Positions 15,107 to 21,734 of a stretch of DNA of 21,734 bases are shown here, in pieces; positions within the stretch are counted from its first letter, which is position 1, and every line of letters begins with the position of its first letter. Location of the stretch: NCBI GenBank assembly GCA_900540545.1, contig UQGJ01000040.1, forward strand, positions 1-21,734, in the 5' to 3' direction. The DNA comes from an uncultured Eubacteriales bacterium. GTDB taxonomy: Bacteria > Bacillota > Clostridia > Oscillospirales > Oscillospiraceae. Below the pieces are notes generated by a model, which worked only from the letters and a program-made list of their open reading frames with translations, was not told where the DNA came from and did no database searches. A program made the position numbers and the translations under genes.

Positions 15107-15556
15107 ATGAAAGTCATTTTACAGCAGGACGTAAAGGGCCAGGGCAAGAAGGGCCAGATGATCGAGGCCAGCGACGGGTACGCCCGCAACTTCCTTCTGC
15201 CCCGGAAGCTGGCGGTCCTCGCCAGCGCCGACAACGTGAACAAGATGAAGATGCAGGACAAGGCCAAGAAGGCCCAGGAGGCCGCCGAGAAGGCCGAGGC
15301 CGAGGCCACCGCCGTCAAGCTCAAGGAGTGCGTGGTCAAGCTCACCGCCAAGGCCGGGTCCGGCGGGCGGCTGTTCGGCGCCGTCACCTCCAAGGAGATT
15401 TCCGAGGGCCTGAAGGCCCAGTACGGCCTGGACGTGGCCAAGACCAAAATCGTCCAGGACGAGCCCATCAAGAGCTTCGGCACCTATGAGCTCAAGTGCA
15501 AGCTGGGCTACGAGGTCACCGGCACCATCTACGTGGTGGTGGCAGAAGAGAAATAA
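15107..15556 (+). CDS. rplI: 50S ribosomal protein L9
   Basis: A 149-residue protein that binds 23S rRNA and spans the large subunit near the L1 stalk. The N-terminal domain MKVILQQDVKGQGKKGQMIE and the following SDGYARNFLLPRKLA are diagnostic, then comes the long connecting helix rich in Lys, Ala and Glu (about 45-75), and a C-terminal domain with GGRLFGAVTSKEI. ATG 15107 has AAGGAG 8 nt upstream. The longer in-frame reading from 14993 runs through repeat R4 and is not a real extension. The gene stands between gdpP and dnaB as in Bacillus. Element R4 separates it from gdpP, so it may be expressed by read-through from the gdpP promoter. Confidence 0.98.
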   Translation: MKVILQQDVKGQGKKGQMIEASDGYARNFLLPRKLAVLASADNVNKMKMQDKAKKAQEAAEKAEAEATAVKLKECVVKLTAKAGSGGRLFGAVTSKEISEGLKAQYGLDVAKTKIVQDEPIKSFGTYELKCKLGYEVTGTIYVVVAEEK

Positions 15557-15615
15557 AAGCAGAGGTGGGGCGCGACGACTCGGCGCGCCTTCCACTGTAT
15601 GAGGAGGTGTTGAAC

Positions 15616-16965
15616 ATGGACGAAGAACTTCTGGTCCGCCAGATGCCCAATTCCCTGGAGGCCGAGCAGGCGGTGCTGGGGTCGATGCTTATCGACGCCC
15701 GCTGTGTGCCGGAGGTCATCGAAAAGCTGCGCCCGGAGGACTTCTATAACCAGCAGAACCGGGACATCTACGATACCATCTACGCCATGTTCAACTTCTC
15801 CGAGACCATCGACCCGGTGACGGTGCTGGACAAGATGCGCCAGAACGGGGTCTTTGACCCCGACCACTCCCGGAGCTATATCCTCCAGCTCATGGAGGTC
15901 ACCCCCACCGCCGCCAACGTGGCGGAGTACATGGAGATCGTCAAGGACAAGTCCCTGCTGCGCCGCATCGCCGAGACCGCCGCCGACCTCACCGGCATGA
16001 TACAGGAGGGCACCGGCACGGCCCAGGAGGTGCTGGACGCCGCCGAGCAGCGCATCTACGCCATCCGCCAGGGCCGGGCCAGCCAGGGGCTGACCCCCAT
16101 CTCCTCGGTGGTGCTGGACGTGCTGGACCGGCTGGAGGAGCTCTCCAAGCGGGACTCCGCTATCCCCGGCCTCTCCACCGGCCTGGGGGACGTGGACCGG
16201 GCCATCTCCGGCCTCAACAACTCCGACTTGATTCTGCTGGCCGCCCGGCCCGGCATGGGCAAGACCTCCTTCGCCCTGAATATCCTGCTCCAGGTGGGCA
16301 AGTATTCGGGCAAGACGGCGGTGTTCTTTTCCCTGGAAATGAGCCGGGAGCAGCTGGCCATGCGCCTGCTGTCCAACGAGGCCTTCGTGGACAACAAAAA
16401 GCTGGTCACCGGCCGCCTGGACGACCGGGACTGGGACAACGTGGGCGTAGCCGCCGCCTCCCTGGGCCACAGCAAGATTCTGATCGACGACAATCCCTCC
16501 CTGTCGGTGGCGGATATGAACGCCAAGTGCCGCCGGGTGGATAACCTGGGGCTGGTCGTCATAGACTATCTCCAGCTCATGCAGTCCGCCGGGGGCAAGC
16601 AGCGCTACTCCGGCGAGAACCGCCAGCAGGTGGTCTCCGACATGTCCCGCGCCCTGAAAATCATGGCGAAGGAATTGAACGTGCCGGTCATCTGCCTGTC
16701 CCAGCTCTCCCGCGGCCCCGAAAGCCGCCAGGACAAGCGACCCATGCTGTCCGACCTCCGGGAATCCGGCGCCATCGAGCAGGACGCCGACATCGTCATG
16801 TTCCTCTACCGGGACGACTACTATAATGAGGACAGCGAGACCCCCAATCTGGCCGAGTGCATCATCGCCAAAAACCGCCACGGCGAGACCGGCAAGGTGG
16901 ACCTGCAGTGGCTCCCCGAGTACACCACCTTCTCCTCCATCGACCGGACACATCAGGAATATTGA
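15616..16965 (+). CDS. dnaB: Replicative DNA helicase DnaB
   Basis: A 449-residue hexameric helicase (called DnaC in Bacillus subtilis) that unwinds DNA at the replication fork. The N-terminal domain begins with PNSLEAEQAVLGSMLID, and the RecA-like domain has Walker A ARPGMGKTSFA (Gly213-Thr217 in the loop), FFSLEMS, LVVIDYLQLM as Walker B, SQLSRGPESR and LRESGAIEQDADIV. The length agrees with Firmicutes homologues, and no intein is present. ATG 15616 has GAGGAGGTG upstream. It lies 59 bp after rplI and is co-directional with it. Repeat R3 begins at the base right after its stop codon, and tilS follows. Confidence 0.98.
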   Translation: MDEELLVRQMPNSLEAEQAVLGSMLIDARCVPEVIEKLRPEDFYNQQNRDIYDTIYAMFNFSETIDPVTVLDKMRQNGVFDPDHSRSYILQLMEVTPTAANVAEYMEIVKDKSLLRRIAETAADLTGMIQEGTGTAQEVLDAAEQRIYAIRQGRASQGLTPISSVVLDVLDRLEELSKRDSAIPGLSTGLGDVDRAISGLNNSDLILLAARPGMGKTSFALNILLQVGKYSGKTAVFFSLEMSREQLAMRLLSNEAFVDNKKLVTGRLDDRDWDNVGVAAASLGHSKILIDDNPSLSVADMNAKCRRVDNLGLVVIDYLQLMQSAGGKQRYSGENRQQVVSDMSRALKIMAKELNVPVICLSQLSRGPESRQDKRPMLSDLRESGAIEQDADIVMFLYRDDYYNEDSETPNLAECIIAKNRHGETGKVDLQWLPEYTTFSSIDRTHQEY

Positions 16966-17075
16966 GAATGAAGAATGAGGAATGAAGAATTGTGGTGTTT
17001 CGCCTCCGGCGAAACCAAATTTGATTTGTCCGGCTTTGCCGGACACCGAAATTCCTAATTATTCATTCTTCATTC
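16966..17075. repeat. Repeat R3, complete element (MITE-like)
   Basis: A 110-bp element with imperfect terminal inverted repeats of about 30 bp (GAATGAAGAATGAGGAATG... and the complement at the right end, ...CATTCTTCATTC). Two internal hairpins, GTTTCGCC/GGCGAAAC and TGTCCGGC/GCCGGACA, lie side by side. It starts at the base after the dnaB stop codon and ends 4 bp before the tilS ribosome binding site. A one-sided copy is at 12418-12443. Confidence 0.85.
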
Positions 17076-17089
17076 CACGGAGGTCCCCC

Positions 17090-18460
17090 ATGCTCTCATC
17101 CCTCCTTGCGCTGACAAAGGAATATGACATGCTGCCCGCCGGGAGCGTGGTGCTCTGCGCCGTCTCCGGGGGGGCGGACTCCATGTGCCTGCTCCACTAT
17201 CTCCACGCCGGGGCGGAAGCCGGGGGGTACACCCTCCACGCCGCCCACTTCGACCACAACCTCCGGGGAGACGAGTCCCGCCGGGACGCGGACTTCGTGG
17301 CCCAGTGGTGCCGGGCGCGGGACATCCCCTTCCACCTGGGCTCCGCCGACGTGGCCGCCGAGGCCGCCCGACAGAAACGGGGCGTGGAGGAGACCGCCCG
17401 GGCCCTTCGTTACGCGTTTTTGGAACAGACGGCCCAGGCCATTGGCGCGGCCCGCATCGCCGTGGCCCACAACGCCGACGACAACGCCGAGACCCTGCTG
17501 CTAAATCTCATTCGGGGGACCGGATTACAAGGCATGACCGGAATTCGCCCAAGGCGGGGAAATCTGGTCCGCCCCCTGCTGACCACCTCCCGGGCCGAGA
17601 TATTGGCCTACCTGGAGGCCCAGGGGATCCCCCACGTGGAGGACTCCACCAACGCCGACACCCACTACGCCCGCAATAAACTGCGCCACCAGGTCCTGCC
17701 GGTGCTGCGGGAGCTGAACCCCCGGCTCACCGACAGCCTGAACGACGCCGCGGCCCTGCTCCGCAAGGACAACGACTGCCTCAACGCCCAGGCCGCCAAT
17801 CTGGCCGCCGCGGCCCGGCCCTGTGGGGACGGCTGGACCATTCCCGCCGCCCTGGTGGCCCGCCAGCCCGACCCCATTGCCACCCGCGTGGTCCGCTGGC
17901 TCTTCTCCCGGCTGGGGGAGTACGACTTCCGCGCCGCCCACCTGAACGCGGTGGTGGCCCTGTGCCGCGCGGCGGACCCCTCCGCCTCCGCCGACCTGCC
18001 CCACGGCCTGGTGGCCCGGCGGGTCTACGGCGACCTGCTTCTGGCCCGCCGGGAGGAGGACCTGCTTCTCCCCACCGTCCCCCTGGACCCGTCGGAGCCG
18101 GCGGCGGTGGAGCTGGGCGGCTGGCGGCTGGCCTTCCGGCCCGCGGTCTGCCCCGCCGAGCACCCCAGGACCCCGGAGCACGCCTTCCTGTCCCTGGAGA
18201 AGCTGCAAGGCTCCCCCGTCCTGCGGCCCCGCCGCACAGGGGACGCCATCGCCCTCCCCCACCGGGACGCCAAGAGCCTGAAAAAGCTGATGATAGACGC
18301 CAAGGTCCCCCGGATCCTCCGGGACCGGCTCCCCGTCCTGGCGGACGGGGCAGGCGTCCTGTTCGTACCGGGCTTCGGCCCGGACGCCCCCCATCTGGCC
18401 GCCCCCGGCGAACCCGCCTGGGAGGTGGCCGCCGTCCCCTCGTCCCCCGCCCAAACGTGA
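17090..18460 (+). CDS. tilS: tRNA(Ile)-lysidine synthetase
   Basis: A 456-residue ATP-dependent ligase that attaches lysine to C34 of the tRNA-Ile CAU anticodon, converting its specificity from AUG to AUA. The PP-loop SGGADS (26-31), HFDHNLRG, VEETARALRYAFLE, the tRNA-contact AVAHNADDNAETLLLNLIRG and the later DSTNADTHYARNKLRH segment are all family signatures. The C-terminal domain has LRPRRTGDAI and LKKLMIDAKVPRILRDRLPVL. ATG 17090 has GGAGG 6 nt upstream, immediately after repeat R3. Gene order tilS-hpt-ftsH is conserved in Firmicutes. There is no terminator before hpt, so they are probably in one operon. Confidence 0.97.
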   Translation: MLSSLLALTKEYDMLPAGSVVLCAVSGGADSMCLLHYLHAGAEAGGYTLHAAHFDHNLRGDESRRDADFVAQWCRARDIPFHLGSADVAAEAARQKRGVEETARALRYAFLEQTAQAIGAARIAVAHNADDNAETLLLNLIRGTGLQGMTGIRPRRGNLVRPLLTTSRAEILAYLEAQGIPHVEDSTNADTHYARNKLRHQVLPVLRELNPRLTDSLNDAAALLRKDNDCLNAQAANLAAAARPCGDGWTIPAALVARQPDPIATRVVRWLFSRLGEYDFRAAHLNAVVALCRAADPSASADLPHGLVARRVYGDLLLARREEDLLLPTVPLDPSEPAAVELGGWRLAFRPAVCPAEHPRTPEHAFLSLEKLQGSPVLRPRRTGDAIALPHRDAKSLKKLMIDAKVPRILRDRLPVLADGAGVLFVPGFGPDAPHLAAPGEPAWEVAAVPSSPAQT

Positions 18461-18461
18461 A

Positions 18462-18501
18462 TGTCATTGCGAGCCAGTTCGCAAACTGGCGTGGCAATCC
18501 G
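18462..18501. repeat. REP-like palindrome R5 (TGTCATTGCGAG family)
   Basis: It reads TGTCATTGCGAG, then the hairpin GCCAGTT/AACTGGC, then GTGGCAATCCGC, with outer pairing ATTGC/GCAAT (18466-18470 with 18494-18498). The unit resembles the TCATTGCGAG...GCAATC palindromes found dispersed in several bacterial groups. It starts 1 bp after the tilS stop codon, in the 85-bp gap before hpt. Confidence 0.75.
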
Positions 18502-18545
18502 CATCCCCGCGCCCAAGACAGAGTACAAGAAAGGGAGAAACAACT

Positions 18546-19088
18546 ATGCTGCACCAGGACATTGAACGGGTCCTCTTCACCGAGGAAGAACTGAAGGGGC
18601 GGGCCAGGGAGCTGGCCGCCCAGATCGACAAGGACTACGCGGGCAAGGAGCCTATGCTCATCAGCGTCCTGCGGGGCTCCTTCATCTTCATGGCCGACCT
18701 CATGCGGGAGATCACCCTCCCCTGCACCGTGGATTTCATGGCCGTCTCCTCTTACGGCTCCGGCACCACATCCTCCGGCCAGGTCAAGATCACCAAGGAC
18801 CTGTCCGAGTCCATCGAGGGCCGGGACATCATCGTGGTGGAGGACATCCTGGACAGCGGCAATACCCTGTCCTACCTGCTCCAGCTTCTGAAGGCCCGCC
18901 ACCCCGCCTCCATGAAGCTGTGCACCCTGCTGGATAAGCCCTCCCGCCGCACCAAGCCGGTGGATGTGGACTACGTGGGCTTCACCGTGGAGGACCTCTT
19001 CGTGGTGGGCTACGGCCTGGACTACGCGGAGAAGTACCGCAACCTGCCCTACATAGGCATCCTCAAGCCCTGTGTCTATGAAAACTGA
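18546..19088 (+). CDS. hpt: Hypoxanthine phosphoribosyltransferase
   Basis: A 180-residue salvage enzyme that joins hypoxanthine or guanine to PRPP, making IMP or GMP. The PRPP loop VVEDILDSGNTL (97-108), the VLRGSFIF segment near residue 39, and the flexible loop SYGSGTTSSG are clear, as is DYVGFTVEDLFVVGYGLDY in the purine-binding region. Length is typical. ATG 18546 has GGGAG upstream. It lies between tilS and ftsH, the standard Firmicutes arrangement, with repeat R5 in the gap on its left and 36 bp to ftsH on its right. Whether guanine or hypoxanthine is preferred cannot be told. Confidence 0.97.
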   Translation: MLHQDIERVLFTEEELKGRARELAAQIDKDYAGKEPMLISVLRGSFIFMADLMREITLPCTVDFMAVSSYGSGTTSSGQVKITKDLSESIEGRDIIVVEDILDSGNTLSYLLQLLKARHPASMKLCTLLDKPSRRTKPVDVDYVGFTVEDLFVVGYGLDYAEKYRNLPYIGILKPCVYEN

Positions 19089-19124
19089 CCGCCCCCATCG
19101 ACCGGAAAAGGACGTGGTACTCCC

Positions 19125-21017
19125 TTGAAAAAAATCAGCTTGCGGGACATCCTGTTTTACAGCCTGATCCTGGTGATCCTGTTGGGCACCATCTGGACCT
19201 TCCAGAACATGAACACCCAGGATAAGCTCTCCTACGCCGACGTGCGGGTGATTCTGGAGCAGGAGAAGGCCGAGACGGTGACGGTGGACAAGGAGAACAT
19301 CCTCCACATCAAGCTCTGGCAGCCCATGGACGGCAAGAGTGAGGTCACCTACCACCTCTACTCCTTCCAGCTCTTTTACGACGACTTCAACGACCTGCTG
19401 GTCCGTCAGAAGCAGCTGGGCATCCTCAGCGACTACGACTACCCCGAGGACCCCACGCCCCCCGCCTGGATGGCCTTCATCCCCTATCTGGTCATTTTCC
19501 TGGTCTTCGGCGTCATGTGGTACTTCATGTTCCTGCGCCAGAACGGCGCCGCCGGGGGCGGCGGGGACAAGACCGCCCGCTTCGGCAGGGCCAGGACCCG
19601 CACCCTGGACGAACAGGGGGACAAGAAAGTCACCTTTGACGACGTGGCCGGGGCCGACGAGGAGAAGGAGGAGCTGCGGGAGATCGTGGAATTCCTCCGG
19701 GACCCGAAAAAGTACGTGGCCCTGGGGGCCCGCATCCCCAAGGGCGTCCTGCTGGTGGGCCCTCCGGGCACCGGCAAGACCCTGCTGGCCCGGGCCGTGG
19801 CCGGGGAGGCGGGGGTCCACTTCCTGTCCATCTCCGGCTCCGACTTCGTGGAGCTGTATGTGGGCGTGGGCGCGTCCCGCGTCCGGGACCTCTTTGACCA
19901 GGCCAAGAAGGACTCCCCCGCCATCGTCTTTATCGACGAGATCGACGCCGTGGGCCGCCAGCGCGGCGCGGGCCTGGGCGGCGGCCACGACGAGCGGGAG
20001 CAGACCCTGAACCAGCTCCTGGTGGAGATGGACGGCTTCGCCGCCAACGAGGGGGTCATCGTCCTGGCCGCCACCAACCGGGTGGACATCCTGGACCCCG
20101 CCCTCCTGCGCCCCGGCCGGTTCGATCGGCAGGTCTACGTGGGCCTGCCCGACATCAAGGGCCGGGAGGAAGTGCTGAAGGTCCACTCCCGGAAAAAGCC
20201 TCTGGCCGAGGACGTGGACCTGCGGGAGGTGGCCAAGGCCACCGGCGGCTTCACCGGCGCGGACCTGGAAAACCTGATGAACGAGGCGGCCCTTCTGGCC
20301 GCCCGGAAGGACGCCCCCTTCATCACCATGCCCGACCTCCACGAGGCCATGCTCAAGGTCATCGCCGGGCCGGAAAAGCGCAGCCGGGTGGTCACGCCCC
20401 ACGCCAAGAATCTCACCGCCTACCACGAGGCGGGCCACGCCATCGTCATCCACGACCTGGAGACCCCCGACCCGGTCCACCAGATCACCATCATCCCCCG
20501 GGGCGGGGCCGGCGGCATGACCATCAGCCTGCCCCAGGAGGACCGGGCCTACCGCTCCAAAAAGGAGCTCCAGGAGTCCATCGCCGTCTGCCTGGGCGGC
20601 CGGGTGGCCGAACAGCTGGTGCTGGACGACATCTCCACCGGGGCCTCCAACGACCTGGAGCGGGCCACCGCCATCGCCCGGAGCATGGTCACCAAATACG
20701 GCATGTCCGACCGCCTGGGCACCGTGGTCTTCGACACCGGCCACGACGAGGTCTTCATCGGCCGCTCCATGGCCCAGGCCAAAAGCTACTCCGAAGAGGT
20801 GGCGGGCATCATCGACGAGGAGATCAAGTCCATCATCGACAACGCCTACGCCCGCTGCGAGGAGATTTTGAAGACCCGCCGGGCCGAGCTGGACACGGTG
20901 GCCAAATATCTGCTGGAACACGAGACCATGAACGCCGCCGAGTTCGAGCAGGTCTTTGCCCAGGCCGCCGGGCCGGACCCCTCCGGCTGGCCCCAGCCGG
21001 GAGGCGGGGAGGAATGA
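19125..21017 (+). CDS. ftsH: ATP-dependent zinc metalloprotease FtsH
   Basis: A 630-residue membrane-bound AAA+ protease that degrades misfolded membrane and regulatory proteins. Features in order: membrane helix 1 (about residues 8-26), an extracytoplasmic domain, membrane helix 2 (about 115-137), Walker A GPPGTGKT (about 212-219), Walker B AIVFIDEIDAVGRQRG, the second region of homology NRVDILDPALLRPGRFD, zinc motif HEAGH (434-438), and the acidic third-ligand region STGASNDLERAT. The likely start is a TTG at 19125; no ATG or GTG fits the natural N-terminus (KKISLRDILFYSLILV), and AAAAGGA lies upstream at slightly long spacing. The protein ends with a short Pro/Gly-rich tail. The stop overlaps the macro-domain gene by 4 nt (ATGA). 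Confidence 0.97.
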   Translation: MKKISLRDILFYSLILVILLGTIWTFQNMNTQDKLSYADVRVILEQEKAETVTVDKENILHIKLWQPMDGKSEVTYHLYSFQLFYDDFNDLLVRQKQLGILSDYDYPEDPTPPAWMAFIPYLVIFLVFGVMWYFMFLRQNGAAGGGGDKTARFGRARTRTLDEQGDKKVTFDDVAGADEEKEELREIVEFLRDPKKYVALGARIPKGVLLVGPPGTGKTLLARAVAGEAGVHFLSISGSDFVELYVGVGASRVRDLFDQAKKDSPAIVFIDEIDAVGRQRGAGLGGGHDEREQTLNQLLVEMDGFAANEGVIVLAATNRVDILDPALLRPGRFDRQVYVGLPDIKGREEVLKVHSRKKPLAEDVDLREVAKATGGFTGADLENLMNEAALLAARKDAPFITMPDLHEAMLKVIAGPEKRSRVVTPHAKNLTAYHEAGHAIVIHDLETPDPVHQITIIPRGGAGGMTISLPQEDRAYRSKKELQESIAVCLGGRVAEQLVLDDISTGASNDLERATAIARSMVTKYGMSDRLGTVVFDTGHDEVFIGRSMAQAKSYSEEVAGIIDEEIKSIIDNAYARCEEILKTRRAELDTVAKYLLEHETMNAAEFEQVFAQAAGPDPSGWPQPGGGEE

Positions 21018-21508
21018 TCCAGGTCATTTTGGGGGACATCACCCGGTTCCCCTGCGATGCCATCGCCAACGCCGCCAACACCTCCCTCCTGGGGGGCGGC
21101 GGCGTGGACGGGGCCATCCACCGGGCCGCCGGGCCGGAGCTGCTGGCCGAGTGCCGGACCCTCCACGGCTGCGAGACCGGGCAAGCCAAGATAACAAGAG
21201 GTTATCGTCTGCCTGCAAAATACGTTCTGCATACCCCTGGCCCCATCTGGAACGGGGGGACCCACGGCGAGCCGGAGCTGTTGGCCTCCTGCTACCGCGC
21301 CTGCCTGGAGCTGGCTCTGGAGCACGGCTGCCGCACGGTGGCCTTCCCCTCCATCTCCACCGGGGTGTACCGCTTCCCCCTGGAGCTGGCCGCCCCCATC
21401 GCCATGGAGGCCGTCCGGGCCTACGAGCCCCGGTTTGCGTGCATCACCTTCGTCTGCTTCGACGAGCGGACCCAAAAAGCCTATGAAACAGCAAGGCCGG
21501 CGGAGTGA
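21014..21508 (+). CDS. Macro domain protein (O-acetyl-ADP-ribose deacetylase-like)
   Basis: A 164-residue single macro domain, probably hydrolysing O-acetyl-ADP-ribose or ADP-ribose on proteins, as YmdB and related enzymes do. GDITRFPCDAIANAANTSLLGGGG, GVDGAIHRAAG, GYRLPAKYVLHTPGP and the loop PSISTGVYRFP are the expected ADP-ribose contacts, with nothing missing. ATG 21014 overlaps the ftsH stop and has GGGAGG plus GGGGAGG upstream, so it is translationally coupled to ftsH. No ADP-ribosyltransferase gene is visible nearby. The codons at 21182-21238 are much more AT-rich than the rest of the gene although the encoded residues are conserved. The stop codon lies in the loop of the terminator hairpin. 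Confidence 0.95.
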   Translation: MIQVILGDITRFPCDAIANAANTSLLGGGGVDGAIHRAAGPELLAECRTLHGCETGQAKITRGYRLPAKYVLHTPGPIWNGGTHGEPELLASCYRACLELALEHGCRTVAFPSISTGVYRFPLELAAPIAMEAVRAYEPRFACITFVCFDERTQKAYETARPAE

Positions 21509-21524
21509 CCGCCGGCCTTGCTGT
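21488..21524 (+). terminator. Intrinsic terminator ending the ftsH-macro unit
   Basis: A 16-bp perfect stem (21488-21503 with 21509-21524) and a 5-base loop that contains the TGA stop codon. The T-tract is weak (TGTGTTTG). The left arm is made of the last codons of the macro gene. Confidence 0.8.
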
Positions 21525-21734
21525 GTTTGAAGGGCAACGCCCTCCGGGGGCGCCCCTTTCCACGTGGAAAGGGGCGGGAAAGACGCCAGGGGTACGCCCC
21601 TGGACCGTGGGGTGGCGCCAACGATAGCATGGAGGCCGAAACCGGCTAGAGCTAACAAGTCCACCTTTCCGCCCCCGCCCCGGCCGTTACGGCCTAACAC
21701 GCACTCTGTCACCCCCCATACGCTGGCGTAGCAC
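21525..21734. repeat. Hairpin-rich intergenic repeat region R6, cut by the window edge
   Basis: Several hairpins follow one another: CGCCCCTTTCC/GGAAAGGGGCG (loop ACGT, about 21550-21575), CCAGGGG/CCCCTGG (loop TACG, about 21588-21605), CCGAAACCGG, and GCCGTTACGGC. No open frame has coding support. I suspect it belongs to a dispersed family, but no second copy is within the window. Confidence 0.55.

Noticed and set aside
17781..20921. A minus-strand open frame of more than 1000 codons opposite tilS, hpt and ftsH
   Set aside because: It is antisense to three unmistakable genes, has no recognisable domain and is very rich in Gly, His, Gln and Arg as expected for the complement of GC-rich codons. 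It is a shadow.

Overview
The window reads as chromosomal DNA of a high-GC, low-redundancy Firmicute, most likely a gut Oscillospiraceae relative (Flavonifractor / Lawsonibacter / Intestinimonas type). Support: strong AGGAGG-type ribosome binding sites, a Firmicutes-style lysine riboswitch, the gene order gdpP-rplI-dnaB followed by tilS-hpt-ftsH, a beta-keto acid cleavage enzyme (Kce type) with a short-chain fatty acid transporter, and short intergenic hairpin repeats of a kind I associate with this group. The species-level guess is inference. I see no tRNA, rRNA, CRISPR array, phage gene or transposase.

Layout. 1-1143: azlC-azlD (branched-chain amino acid exporter) on the minus strand, ending in a terminator. 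1378-5087 and on to 6516: a lipid kinase and a PAS / sigma-54 activator, then a sigma-54-dependent operon encoding a beta-keto acid cleavage enzyme (BKACE), a 62-residue zinc-ribbon protein and an AtoE-type transporter. Three copies of a 16-bp palindrome (GGTGAA-N4-TTCACC) lie between activator and operon, the first two overlapping the 3' end of the activator gene, and a close match to the -24/-12 promoter follows. 6613-9245 (minus): an acyltransferase-3 membrane protein translationally coupled to an XRE-AbrB fusion regulator, and ilvE with its own promoter and a strong terminator. 9399-12414: dapA-dapB-ddh, a lysine/DAP operon behind a lysine riboswitch that has a clear terminator and a plausible antiterminator. 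12415-12930: repeat-rich spacer. 12940-21508: a co-directional core-gene block gdpP-rplI-dnaB-tilS-hpt-ftsH-macro, interrupted by three unrelated palindromic repeat families. 21525-21734: another hairpin-rich repeat region running off the window.

How the parts work together. Nitrogen and amino acid metabolism is the theme of the first half: BCAA export and transamination, DAP/lysine synthesis shut down by lysine through the riboswitch, and a catabolic module that probably responds to a metabolite sensed by the PAS domain of the sigma-54 activator. The substrate of that module is not determined by the sequence. The second half is housekeeping: c-di-AMP turnover, replication, tRNA-Ile lysidinylation, purine salvage, membrane proteolysis and ADP-ribose metabolism.

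The best candidates for something not yet described are the sigma-54 circuit with its zinc-ribbon microprotein, and the pattern of distinct palindromic repeats starting almost at the stop codons of core genes.
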